From Glycine soja (lineage: Eukaryota; Streptophyta; Magnoliopsida; Fabales; Fabaceae), in assembly GCF_004193775.1 (NCBI RefSeq), contig NC_041004.1, positions 248,001 through 312,000 on the forward strand: a stretch of 64,000 nucleotides of DNA, read 5' to 3'. The notes under the pieces were generated by a model. That model saw nothing but the letters and a program-made list of their open reading frames with translations. It ran no database searches and was not told the origin of the DNA. Both the position numbers and the translations under genes were made by a program. Positions 47,381 to 59,167 of the stretch are shown here, one piece after another. Positions within the stretch are counted from its first letter, which is position 1, and each line of letters opens with the position of its first letter.

Positions 47381-50300
47381 TGATGGTTTTATGGCAGAAA
47401 AGAAAAGTAAAACAGAGGAGCAAAGCAGAGAGGAATGCGTTGAATAGTTGAAGAAGGAATGGAATGATCAATTTTATTCATTAGCAGCAGTACATATATA
47501 ATATAATTCAAATAAAACAGAAAACTATCACGTTACCAAGATTTTAGCAGTCCGTGGATAACAACCTAACTTGCTCCTAAAGTGTAGGAACCACTTATTG
47601 ACTAAAACAGAAACTAAAGATAAAAGAGCCACGTAATGCAGTCCAAAAGCAGATAATTAACACTCCTCCTTGCTTTAGGATCTGCAAACTCCAATCTTTT
47701 GTCTTAAGAGCTCAAACTTGCTAACAGGAATTGGCTTTGTAAACAAATTTGCCAATTGATCTTCTGACTTGCCATAAACCAAAATCACTTCTCCATTTTA
47801 CTGCATCTCTCTTAAGAAGTAGAGCTTGATGTTAAAATATTTAGTCTTCCCATAACACACTGGATCCTTTGAAATTGCAATTGTTGCTTGGTTTTTAATG
47901 AAAATTTCTGCCGTATGATTCTGCTGCATATGTAAATCACATAAAACCTTTTTTAGCCACAGAACTTGATTTACACCTGCTGTTGCTGCTATGAATTCAG
48001 CTTTTGCAGTGGATTGTGCTACAATCTCCTGCTTCTTTGTGCACCATAAGAAAACTCCTGAACCTAGGCTGAAACAATATCCTGAAGTACTTTTCATGTC
48101 ATCAATGGATCCAACCCAATCACTGTCAGAGAATCCGTATAACTTGAATTCTTGACACTTCTCAAGTTTGACACCATAATCAACAGTGCCTTTAATATAC
48201 CTCAATATTCTTTTTGCTACTCGATCTTAAATGCATTTCACTAGCACAATGCATAAATCGAGAGAAGAGACTTACAACAAATAGAATGTCTGACCTTGTT
48301 GTAGTGAGATACATTAGACATCCAATCAAGCTCCTATAATATCCTTCATCAACTTTATCAGCACCATCTTCCTTGCTCAACTTCTCTTTTTGATTCATTG
48401 GTGTACTGTTTTACAATCCTCCATCTAAAATTTCTTCAATATTTCCTTTGCATATTTTTTTTGGCAGATGAACACATCATTCTCACTTTATTTAATCTCA
48501 ATTCCAAGAAAGTATGTCATAAGACCAAGATCTGTCATTTCAAAAGCCTGCATCATTTCTTGTTTGAATTCCTCAACTAGCCTTGTATTATCTCCGGTCA
48601 CTAAAAGATCATCAACATAAAGGGAAATTATGAGAAAATTGTTTTCCTTACGTTTCACATAAAGAGTGGATTCAGATAAGCTTTTTACAAAGCCGATGCT
48701 CAAAAGATGATCATTTATCCTGTTGTACTAAGCCCTTGGTGCTTGCTTTAAGCCATAAAGGGCCTTTTTTAGTAGATAGACTTTATCTTCTTCACCTCGC
48801 TTCACAAATCCTTTTGGCTGCTCCACATATATCTCTTCTTGTAAAACTCCATTTAAAAAAGCTGATTTGACATCTAACTGAAATACTTTCCAGCCTTTTT
48901 GAGCAGCAACCATTAACACCAATCTAATTGTATCTAATCTGGACACAGGAGCAAAAGTGTCAAAATAATCAACACCAAAAATTTATGCATGCCCTTTTAC
49001 TACGAGTCTGGCCTTGTATTTGTTGACTGAGCAATTTGCATTAAGCTTTGTTCTGAAAACCCATTTAACTCCAATGATTTTTCTATCTATAGGCTTGTCA
49101 TCTAGCTCCTATGTTCTGTTTTTCTGAATCATTGACATCTCCTCCTTCATTGCAATTTTCCATTTTGGGTCTTTTAATGTTTCTTCATAGCTAGCAGGTT
49201 CACATATTGCTACATTACATCTTTGATAGATGTCAGACAACAGCCTTGTGCCTCTAATTGAGGGTTCATCTTCTAACTCATTATGCAACAACTTTGTTGT
49301 TTGCTCTTCAAGATGATTGTCTTCAATATTGTTGAAGGATCCATTTGTTCTTTGTGGATTCTTCTAATCCCAATTATGATCTTCATTGAAATGCACATTT
49401 CTTGTGACAACCATCTTTCTAGTTTGAGGATGATACACTTTGTAGGCCTTTGAAACTGAACTATGGCCCACAAAAATACTCGGAATCGCCTTCTTGTCAA
49501 GTTTGTCCCGCTTAACCTGTGGAACATGTACAAAACAAACACAACCAAACACTTTAAGAAAGATCAGTGAAGGCTTATACCCATACCAAGCCTCAAAAGG
49601 AGTTTTATCTTCTAAGGCCTTGGTTGGAAGTCGGTTTTGAAGAAATACAGTTGTATTAGCTACTTCTACCCAAAATTGTTTAGGCAATTCCTTCTCATGC
49701 AACATACATCTAGCCATTTCCATTACTGATCTATTTCTCCTTTCACTAACTCCATTTTGCTCTGGAGTGTATGGAGCTATGAGTTGATGTTCAATGCCAG
49801 CTTCTTCACAAAATAAATTAAATTGTGCGAAGGTATATTCCTTCCCATTATCGGATCTTAGAACTTGAATCTTGCTGCCACTTTGAGTTTCCACTGCCTT
49901 CTTGAACTTTATAAATACTCCAGCCACTTCATGCTTGAATTTTAAGAAAAAAATCCAGCACATTCTTGTAAAATCATCTATGAAAAAAATAAAGTATGAA
50001 CTACCTTGTAGTGATGGTGTTCTTTGAGGTCCTGCCACATCAATGTGAATTAGTTGCAGCTCTTGAGAGGCTCTCCAAGTTGATTTGGGAAATGGCATTC
50101 TATTTTGTTTACCAAATTGGCAAGCATTGCAATTTGGCAAGTGATCGGAAAATACCGGTGGACCTCTTGTCATGTGTTTCTTCTTCATGTTTAGCATTAT
50201 TTGAATATGACAATGGCCAAGTCTTTTATGCCAAAGTTTTGTGGGGCTGGCTTGAGTGAAATAGGCTACCTGCTCCTCCTCAATTGGATCAAATGAGAAG

Positions 50301-50885
50301 CTTTTACCTCTCATTTGAACTCTCAGCATCTCTCGACCAGCAATGTCAAAGATAAGACAATGTTGATTTTCAAATGATACTTTAAATCCTTTTTCTATCA
50401 ACTAACCTACGCTAAGCAAATTTTGGTCAATATCGGGTACATAAAGAACATCTAAGATTGTCTTTATACCTGAACTTGTTGAGATTACGATGGTTCCTTT
50501 TCCTTTTGCCGATAAAGTTGCCATTTGCTTTGCCAATTTTCCACCCACAAAGGAGAAGCTTTCTTCTATTCCTAATAAAAAAAATCATTGTGTAATGGAA
50601 GTTTTGATGGTTTTATGGCAGAAAAGAAAAATAAAACAGAGGAACAAAGCAAAGAGGAATGCGTTGAATATTTGAAGAAGGAATGAAATGATCAATTTTA
50701 TTCATTAGCAGCAGTACATTTATAATAATTCAAATAAAACAGAAAACTATCAAATTACCAAGATTGTAGCAATCTGTGGATAACAACCTAACTTGCTCCT
50801 AAAGTGTAGGAACCACTTATTGACTAAAAATAGAAGATAAAGATAAAAGAGCCAGGTAATGCAGTCCAAAAGCAGATTATTAACA
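47381..50885 (-). mobile_element. Degenerate Ty1/copia retrotransposon with rearranged 5' end
   Basis: LTR-like direct repeats 47381-47662 and 50605-50885 (282 and 281 bp) start TGATGG and end TTAACA. On the minus strand the polypurine tract AAAGCAAGGAGGAG abuts the left one. Pol remnants in minus order: protease-end/GAG-pre-integrase, LWHKRLGHCH with a CNAC zinc finger, integrase (FIDDFTR, RSDNGKEY, PEQNGVSER) in 50401-49364, RT with YVDD in 48703-48488, and RNase H in 48205-47798 with SDSDWVG. Several stops and frameshifts separate these, and the RNase H QSTAEAEF motif is QSTAKAEF. Gag and the primer-binding site are missing. A 92-bp copy of the host flank lies between pol and the right LTR. 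Confidence 0.88.
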
Positions 50886-51638
50886 GCTAAGGATATGAAA
50901 TGCAAATTGCCATGCATAGCATTTCCTTCTTCACACAACATATCAAATTCTTATTTTAGAATATATTTATTTTAAAGAGAAAATGAAAGGCTAAATTAAT
51001 AGTGAGCTGTGAAACTGGAAACAAGACTCATAATTTCACTCTTGAAATTTTGTAAAAGATCATAGCATTGGCACTGGGAACAAGAATGGACTGAATGCTA
51101 TTCCAACATAATAAGAATTCCATAGGTCAAACACAAACATAAGATTTGACTGAGTTTCAATTTGAGGTTTTTGAGAGAACCATCTCAATTTTTAAGCTTC
51201 ACACAGAAATTTATGTTCAGCATTCTGCTGCTCTGCACCTGTAGAACATCATAGCTATGGGCATCATAGTTTTGATTCATTACATGTTTGTATGATTGAT
51301 CTTTGCATTTATAATCAAGCTATGGGCATCTAATATCCTCATCTGGCAGGGTTGGATAGGCTAAACCTTAAAACTCCAACAAATTAAAGGGAAGTGATCT
51401 CCTTTATCTCCATATATTGGATTTGGAATTTAATTAGAGCTAACGAAGATAAAGCATATCACTAGAGGAATTTATTGTTCTTTGCAATATAAATATAGGA
51501 AATACTTGTTTGTTAATTCTTCGAATAGATAATTTTATGAAAGTAATTAGTTGTGCGTATCATGGATCTTATTCTTCCTAAGAAGTTTAGCCTCTTTGTC
51601 CTCCTCATTTCTGCAACATTTTTATCAACTTCATTCCC
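50886..51638. other. End of duplication unit A, no gene recognised
   Basis: Matches 58313-58680 of unit B up to about 51252, then unique sequence to the start of unit B. Confidence 0.5.
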
Positions 51639-52291
51639 AGGTGGGTCTTTCTAAGGTCTTCTGTTACATTTTTAGTTCCGATCTTGCTCAGATTATAACG
51701 TGGCTAACAGTTAAAAACGACCTCAAAGTTCATTTTTGCATTTATATTTTGAATTTTAACATTTTTTGGCGGTTTAGGAATCGCTACAAAGTGAATTTTG
51801 CATTTTTATTTTCACCAAAAACGGTATTTTTTAATAAAAAAATCGTATTGATTTTTTTTTCAGTTTTAATCATTCCTATTAGGTCTATAATTATTCTCAT
51901 TCCTATTTAGCAAGTGTGGGAATAAATTTACTAACATATCACAATACGAGTTATGTATCACTATAACCTATACCCAAATTTTGGATAGTAGTTTAGTTTG
52001 AATCCATTTAATATTATATACAAATTGAAAAAATTAATAAAATTGAAGCAAATGAAAAATGTTATCCTTTTCATATAAAATCAAATATTGTATCATATAA
52101 CGTATATATAAACCAAACGTCATTGCCTCATATATTTAATGTTGTGGTATGGAGTAAAAGGCCAGTTAGTCATAGAAATCAAATATATATCCAAAAATTA
52201 CAAATATACTCACATATAAATAAAAATACAAAATAAAAATTATTAATGTACCAACAAAGTCATATTACATCTGAAGAACACCAAGTGGATC

Positions 52292-53048
52292 TTATTTACT
52301 ATGCCTTGAAGCATAATTGCAAAACTTCCTCAATATTGTAGTGTCAACTACCATCCTCCCAGAGAAGTCAAGCCTTGCCTGCAAAGGAAACATCAGTTTA
52401 CAATGGAGGAGACTCAAGCAGACACTTTAGAAATGCACAAGTTAGGTTGAGCTTAAATCAAGAATCTAGACTCTCAGTATAACAATTTTTAAAATCTTGA
52501 TAAAATTAATAATAGAAGGAGAAAACTCAAAAAAAAAGAAGGAAAAAACACCAAAAGGCTATTGGTTTGGCATAACACTATCTCCCCACTGCTATCTACA
52601 TCAACCTCAAAGTCAGATCTAATCCATCCATGTCGTCATCTTCTATTATGTTAGCATATCTTGGTGATTTTAAACTCCGATATTGTATTCTCAATCAGAA
52701 AATGCATTTCCACATAATTGATTTAGCTTTTACTGGCCATAACTATCATTCTTAATAAAAAAGAAAATACAATGGTTTCAAGAAGTGAGTTAAAACTAAT
52801 AGGAAAGAAAAAGATAAAACAGAGAAAAATTAAAAAATAAATAAACATAATGCAGTGTAACTAGAATCAAATTGAAGAAGAAGAACCGCAAGTGACGGGG
52901 TAGCTTCTTAGGCACAAAAGCTAAAGCTCGACGGTTCGAATTGGGTTTACCTGGTAAAGTCTTGTTGCGGTTGACAAGAAGAAAGCTTTACTCGGAGTAG
53001 ATTTCTTAGAAGCTTACAGTGGTAGCTAGAAATGGTTTTGATGGTCAT
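52292..53048 (-). other. Possible small spliced gene or gene fragment, not recognised
   Basis: A terminal-exon-like block 52378-52292 follows an acceptor TTTGCAG and reads ARLDFSGRMVVDTTILRKF then CNYASRHSK and TAA. A first-exon-like block 53048-52951 starts with ATG (MTIKTISSYHCKLLRNLLRV) and ends at a consensus donor CAG/GTAAAC. The two do not join in phase directly, so a middle exon would be needed and was not found. Unit A keeps only the last dozen codons (near 39855-39890). I do not recognise the family. Confidence 0.3.
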
Positions 53049-54508
53049 AGCTAGGGTTCGATCAAAGCTTCGATTGCAAGAAATTTTCTTGGGGCTTTGA
53101 TGCGTACCAAGGAGATGAGGGATTCTATAGATTTAGATTGAGAAAACGAGACCAATGGTAGCTGGAATCAACACAACGCAGAGAGAAGAAGAATATTGAT
53201 TTCAATGACATGTTGAAGGTTTCTAATTTAATTTGCTTTTGAAAGTTGAGACAATTTTTGTTTTCAAAAGATGTCCTACGTACAGAGCAAGAGAAATGTT
53301 CCAAAAGCTTTGAAGTTTAGGCAAGTGCGAAGTCTCAAATGCTACGTGATGGAGTTTACAACGTTGATTGAAAAAACAAAAATAAAGAATGAGCCCTAAA
53401 AACAACATTTTTTGGCGGTTTATGATTATCACCACAAATTAATCGCCACTAAAAACACATTTTTTTTTTTGCAGTGAATGTTTCGTTTCCATGGGATTGA
53501 TTATTTTATACATGATACAAAGGAGTTGACACTTAGTCGTATAGAAGAACTCATTAAATTTCCCACACTTTTTTTCCATTAAATCATGATTTGTGTATAC
53601 ATTGTATATCTGAAACATCAAATTTTTATTGAAATAAATGTGAGTGTGGCGATGACCTTACACTTTACAGCTTAGCAAATTTTGTAATATATAATTTAGC
53701 AATTAGCACAGCACTACTGAGACGTTTACAGATAGAGTCTAGAAGGAGTAGTCGTTTAGTTTGAGTTAAAAGTACGTACTTGTGTCCTTATGGTCTAAAT
53801 TACCTTTGCAAAAGAAGATTCAGTGTTTCATCCCTTAAAAGATATAATTAGCAACGTCCTTAAAAGTTAGTTTTGTAGCGACAGAGGATAGATGCCCATA
53901 GCTTAACTAGTCATCTTCGTGAACAGAGTAGAAGACTACTGCATGATCTGATGAAGCAACGTGTTAAAAACCGATGCCAAATCAGCAACAATTATTGTTG
54001 TTGGAAAACTCAACATGTTCCTCTCCATATGTATACTTTGTCAACCAAACCAAATGTCTAAAATGTCCACCAATCATTTACAAGTTAAGTTATTTTTTTG
54101 GTACAGCAACAGATAAGTTAATATAATAAATAATCGAGCCCATTTTTTATTGCCATCAAAATTGACGATCAAATCTCTTTTCTTTAACCAAATAGTTGAC
54201 TTTGAAATGCTCATGTTTCCCAGCCACTGCTAATTAATTTATCTCCCAACCAACACTCATATAAGCTGGTTGTTAAAATCCCTCTCATAATCAATACATC
54301 ATCTCATTCTGACTGAAAAGGTGGTACTGCATAAACATGCATGTATGTTATAATATACATGCTCAAAAATATACTACGCCTTATGAATCTACTGGCTAGG
54401 CTGACCAACATTGGAGCCTCTTAATGGGAACAATGACTTATTAGGTGCTGAGAAGGATGACCATAATGGCAACAAATCAATATTGTACAGCAAAATATCT
54501 CCAGTGGC

Positions 54509-54660
54509 GTCATGGTCATATTTAAGATGAATAAAAAATAAAATTTAAAAGAAAGAATGATTCAAGGTCTATAATTGCAAGCTCAAAACTATACTATGCC
54601 TTATGAATCACTCTTTCTTTTAAATTTTTATTTTTTATTCATCTTAACTATGACCATGGC
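54509..54660 (+). promoter_or_regulatory. Inverted repeat (hairpin) just before the LRK5 start
   Basis: Arms 54509-54564 and 54604-54660 are near-complementary around a loop of about 39 nt, 53 nt before the LRK5 ATG. Pairing is kept despite several substitutions relative to the LRK4 copy. It is not present before LRK1, LRK2 or LRK3. Confidence 0.8.
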
Positions 54661-54769
54661 ATTGAGCAACAAGTTACACAAGCAGCTAGCCATAGGGCAT
54701 AATAGCATTAGGAATGGCTTCTTCGATATTCTTAATACTACATCTTCTCCTTCCTCTAATTTTCCATAA
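54650..54769 (+). other. Upstream ORF overlapping the LRK5 start
   Basis: ATG at 54650 and a second in-frame ATG at 54656 (ACCATGG) open a 39-codon frame that overlaps the LRK5 ATG (54714) out of frame and ends at TAA 54767-54769. The frame and stop are shared with LRK4. Confidence 0.5.
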
Positions 54770-57164
54770 TTTTGAGAATTCATATTCATTCTCCCTCTCT
54801 GTGGAGAACTTCAAAGAAGAAGTAATAGTGTCATCACCCAAAGCTACATTCAGCGCAGGGTTTTACCCCGTAGGGGATAACGCATACGGCTTCGCCATAT
54901 GGTACACAACAACACCTCACACCCTAGTGTGGATGGCCAACCGGGACCGACCGGTAAACGGAAAGCGCTCCATGCTATCCCTTCTCAAAACCGGTAACCT
55001 CGTATTAACCGATGCTGGCCAGTCAATAGTGTGGTCCACCAACACCATCACCTCATCGAAACAAGTCCAGTTACATTTCTACGACACCGGCAACCTCGTT
55101 CTCCTAGACAACTCCAATGCTGTTGTTCTGTGGCAAAGCTTCGATTTCCCAACGGACACGCTTCTTCCTGGTCAAACACTCAGCAAGAACACCAACCTTG
55201 TTTCGTCCAGAAGCCAGACCAACTATTCCTCCGGTTTCTACAAGCTCTTCTTTGACTCTGAGAATGTTCTACGCCTCATGTACCACGGCCCTCGAGTTTC
55301 AAGCCTCTACTGGCCCGATCCTTGGCTTCAGAGCAACGATTTCGGAAGTGGTAATGGTAGATTATCTTACAACGATACCAGGGTGGCTGTACTCGATCAT
55401 TTAGGCTACATGGTTTCTTCCGATAATTTCACTTTCAGAACAAGTGATTACGGGACGGTGCTCCAACGGAGATTGACCCTCGATCACGATGGTAATGTTC
55501 GTGTCTATAGCAAGAAAGACCTAGAAGAAAAATGGTCAATGTCAGGGCAATTCAAGTCACAACCATGTTTTATTCATGGGATTTGTGGACCCAATAGTAT
55601 TTGCAGCTATGATCCTAAAAGTGGAAGAAAGTGTTCTTGTATTAAAGGGTATAGCTGGGTTGATAGCGAAGACTGGTCTCAAGGTTGCGTACCAAATTTC
55701 CAACTAAGATACAACAACAACACTGAGAAGGAGTCTCGCTTCCTGCACTTACCCGGAGTCGATTTTTATGGATACGACTACGGCATCTTTAGGAATCGAA
55801 CTTATAAAGAATGTGAGAATCTGTGCTTGGGATTGTCCCAATGCAAAGGGTTTCAGCACAAATTTTGGCAGCCAGATGGTGTGTTTATCTGTTTCCCGAA
55901 GACGCAGTTGCTAAATGGGCATCATACACCAGGTTTCACAGGATCAATCTTCTTAAGACTGCCAAGAAATAGTCCTCTGTCGCTCAGTGACAGTGAGAAC
56001 CCCATCAATTATAACAACGGCTTTGTTTGTGGGGGAAGTAATGGAGGACCGAAACTACTGGATAGACCATATGTGGAAGAAGAGGAAAATGACTCAGTGA
56101 AGCTCTTGGTTTGTTTTGTGACTGCCTTGGGAGGAATTGAGGTTGCGTGCATCTTTCTGGTGTGGTGTTTCTTGTTTAGGAACAAAAATAGGAAATTACA
56201 CTCGGGTGTTGACGAACCCGGCTATGTTCTTGCAGCTGCAACAGTATTTAGGAAATTCAGTTACTCTGAACTGAAAAAGGCAACCAAAGGTTTCAGTGAA
56301 GCCATTGGAAGGGGTGGTGGAGGTACTGTGTATAAGGGTGTCTTGTCTGATAGTCGAGTTGTGGCAATAAAGAGACTGCATCAAGTAGCAAACCAAGGAG
56401 AAAGTGAGTTCCTGGCTGAAGTAAGCATCATTGGAAGGCTTAACCACATGAACCTAATCGACATGTTGGGGTATTGTGCAGAGGGAAAGTATAGATTGTT
56501 GGTTTATGAGTACATGGACAATGGTTCTTTAGCTCAAAACCTCTCATCAAGTTTAAATGCACTTGATTGGAGTAAAAGATATAACATTGCTCTTGGAACA
56601 GCAAAGGGTCTGGCCTACTTGCATGAAGAATGCTTGGAGTGGATTCTGCATTGTGATATTAAGCCACAAAATATACTTCTCGACTCTGATTATAAACCCA
56701 AGGTAGCAGATTTTGGCTTGTGTAAGCTACTTAACCGGAACAGCAACCTCGACAATTCAAGTTTCTCAAGGATAAGAGGAACAAGAGGCTACATGGCACC
56801 AGAATGGGTTTTCAACTTGCCAATCACTTCCAAGGTGGATGTTTACAGCTATGGAATTGTTGTCTTGGAGATGATAACTGGAAGGAGCGCAACAGCAGGT
56901 ACCCAAATCACAGAATTAGAAGCAGAGTCGTATCATCACGAGAGGTTGGTAACATGGGTGAGGGAGAAAAGGAAGAAAGGATCAGAAGTGGGATCATGCT
57001 GGGTGGATCAAATCGTTGACCCTGCTTTGGGGTCAAACTATGAGAGAAATGAAATGGAGATATTGGCAACGGTGGCTTTGGAATGCGTAGAGGAAGAGAA
57101 AAACGCGAGACCAAGCATGAGTCAAGTTGCCGAGAAGCTGCAAAGATATGCACACAATTCTTGA
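54714..57164 (+). CDS. LRK5: G-type lectin receptor-like kinase, single exon
   Basis: 816 residues without an intron. Signal peptide (1 to about 25), B-lectin domain (VWMANRDRPVNG, LWQSFDFPTDTLLP), EGF-like CFIHGICGPNSIC, PAN-like region with FYGYDYGIFRNRTYKEC, membrane span about 464-488, kinase with glycine loop from 532, Lys553, HCD646-648, and DFG666-668. The residue after DFGL is Cys670 where all paralogues here have Ser. Non-RD type like the others, with the catalytic Asp and DFG present. It is the intact tandem partner of LRK4 and shares its hairpin and uORF. At the former intron site it reads CIKGYSWVDS straight through. Role as a membrane receptor is inferred from the family. Confidence 0.94.
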   Translation: MASSIFLILHLLLPLIFHNFENSYSFSLSVENFKEEVIVSSPKATFSAGFYPVGDNAYGFAIWYTTTPHTLVWMANRDRPVNGKRSMLSLLKTGNLVLTDAGQSIVWSTNTITSSKQVQLHFYDTGNLVLLDNSNAVVLWQSFDFPTDTLLPGQTLSKNTNLVSSRSQTNYSSGFYKLFFDSENVLRLMYHGPRVSSLYWPDPWLQSNDFGSGNGRLSYNDTRVAVLDHLGYMVSSDNFTFRTSDYGTVLQRRLTLDHDGNVRVYSKKDLEEKWSMSGQFKSQPCFIHGICGPNSICSYDPKSGRKCSCIKGYSWVDSEDWSQGCVPNFQLRYNNNTEKESRFLHLPGVDFYGYDYGIFRNRTYKECENLCLGLSQCKGFQHKFWQPDGVFICFPKTQLLNGHHTPGFTGSIFLRLPRNSPLSLSDSENPINYNNGFVCGGSNGGPKLLDRPYVEEEENDSVKLLVCFVTALGGIEVACIFLVWCFLFRNKNRKLHSGVDEPGYVLAAATVFRKFSYSELKKATKGFSEAIGRGGGGTVYKGVLSDSRVVAIKRLHQVANQGESEFLAEVSIIGRLNHMNLIDMLGYCAEGKYRLLVYEYMDNGSLAQNLSSSLNALDWSKRYNIALGTAKGLAYLHEECLEWILHCDIKPQNILLDSDYKPKVADFGLCKLLNRNSNLDNSSFSRIRGTRGYMAPEWVFNLPITSKVDVYSYGIVVLEMITGRSATAGTQITELEAESYHHERLVTWVREKRKKGSEVGSCWVDQIVDPALGSNYERNEMEILATVALECVEEEKNARPSMSQVAEKLQRYAHNS

Positions 57165-59167
57165 TGGTCGGAACAAAGAAAAGCCATCTCTCCCATGACA
57201 GCAAAATCACTACCGTTGCTTATGAGCAAGAGTTAAATCAAGCAGAAGAGACTTGTCTCTCATAACGTGATGAATTAAAGATTTGAATCTCCGCTAAAAA
57301 AATGTACTCACTTGTAGTGTTTGACTGCATTTAGGACAGCATCTCTTGTTGTAATCTTTGGCTTGTTACGGACACACCTTGTGGTCTTAACAAGTTTGTG
57401 GTATTAAAATCTGTTTTGGCTCTTAAAAAATTGTTGACTTTGAAATGCTCTTCTGCTCATATAATTTATTTGCAAGTTAATAATTGAGTCCATTTCTTAT
57501 TGCCATCAAATTTGACGATCTCCTTAACAGATTAGTGACTTTGAAAAGCTCTTCTGCCATGTGTCCCTGCCACTGCTAATTATGTTAACACTCATAAGCT
57601 GGTTGTGAAAAACCTTCTAATAACATCCCATCTCATTCAGAGTGGCAAGGTACTAATTCACCTCATGCGCGCCAATTTCCGTGGGAGCAAAGGTATTCTG
57701 CATAAACATGCATGTTATAGGATCCTTCGTTCCTCCTTCAGCCAGTTGCAAGTTGCAACCTACATGCAGCTCATGTAGCTAAAAAATCTATATATGCCAT
57801 ATGAACATAAAAAAAAAAATGTGGTATTTTCTTTGTTTATGACTTAACTGATTTTCTGCACCATTTTCCATGTTTGAGGTATTTGTTGTTTATGTTTCTG
57901 CACCAATCTGTAGACAAAAAATTCCACTACTGCACCACCTAAATGTAAACGAGGTAGTTAATTCACAAAATCTGAATCACTATGAAAGAAGTAATCTAGC
58001 TTCAAGAAGAGCATAGGGAAATTGACAAAGGAAAGCTGACACTTAAAAGTGATTCAAATTTTAGTCATTATCAATGGAAACAGAATCATCAACAATTGCA
58101 TAGCTGCTGCCGCAACACATAAAAAACTATCACAGACCAATCAAAATCACACATTCAGCAGAGAGAGGCTCAAAGCAACCAAAGAAAACTTACTTCATCT
58201 TCTAATCTACATAGTCTAAAGTTGCTATTTGCTTTGCCAATTTTCCACCCACAAAGGAGAAGCTTTCTTCTATTCCTAATAAAAAAAATCATTGTGTAAT
58301 GGAAGTAAAGCTAAGGATATGAAATGCAAATTGCCATGCATAGCATTTCCTTCTTCACACAACATATCAAATTCTTATTTTAGAATATATTTATTTTAAA
58401 GAGAACATGAAAGGCTAAATTAATAGTGAGCTATGAAACTGGAAACAAGACTCATAATTTCACTCTTGAAATTTTGTAAAAGATCATAGCATTGGCACTG
58501 GGAACAAGAATGGACTGAATGCTATTCCAACATAATAAAAATTTCATAGGTCAAACACAAACATAAGATTTGACTGAGTTTCAATTTGAGGTTTTTGAGA
58601 GAACCATCTCAATTTTTAAGCTTCACACAGAAATGTATGTTCTGCATTCTGCTGCTCTGCACCTGTAGAACATCACAGCAGGTTTCACCTCATAATCAAG
58701 CCTTTCCCAAAAAATGTTACGTTATGCAAAACAATTCATGTAAACAACAAAAAAAATTCAAGAACCTGATCAAGGCAGTGACATAAGTTACAAGTGGTAG
58801 CAGAAACCATTAAAAAGGTGAAACTTGATAATGAAGTTGAATATAAATTTACAAACCCGAAAATAAAAAGAATGAACAATATAATAGTGTAAAAGTTATT
58901 TACACTTTCATCTTATCATCAACTATACCATAAGTTTGTCGTCTTTTAAAATAATTATATTAAAAATCAAACCGAAAATAATTTTTTTGATTGTTTGACA
59001 TAATAACAACTTTTACGGTGACAATGCATGTCTATTAAACTAAAATAAATAAAATTGTCCAACATCTTCAGCTAAAAGTCTTGTCTTATCTCCCGCAAAA
59101 ACACAGAAACTGTCACATTCACAAAATAGATTGAATAAATTTAAAAGTTAAACCAATAATCGCTTAC
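57165..59167. other. Unit B 3' flank and spacer
   Basis: 57345-57430 is the tail of the same LINE seen in unit A. 57435-58680 matches unit A with the copia empty site at about 58312. No gene recognised. Confidence 0.5.

Larger units (their letters stand above)
39197..51637. repeat. Segmental duplication unit A (contains LRK4)
   Basis: Beginning at GTGGGTCTTTCTAAGG (39197), the sequence matches unit B from 51639 in the same orientation. Shared blocks: 39197-39880, 39890-40410, 41487-44695 (including LRK4), 46420-47290 and 50886-51252. Blocks special to A are about 40410-41487, 44700-46420 (with a LINE) and the copia insertion. Colinearity and orientation show a direct tandem duplication of about 12.4 kb. 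Confidence 0.85.
51639..58690. repeat. Segmental duplication unit B (contains LRK5)
   Basis: Colinear with unit A from GTGGGTCTTTCTAAGG onward. It carries about 1.05 kb (52326-53370) absent from A and lacks the A-specific inverted-repeat segment, most of the LINE, and the copia element, giving an empty-site reference for the last. Confidence 0.85.

Noticed and set aside
48192..48946. Several short separate genes on the minus strand
   Set aside because: They are consecutive pieces of one copia polyprotein split by stops and frameshifts.
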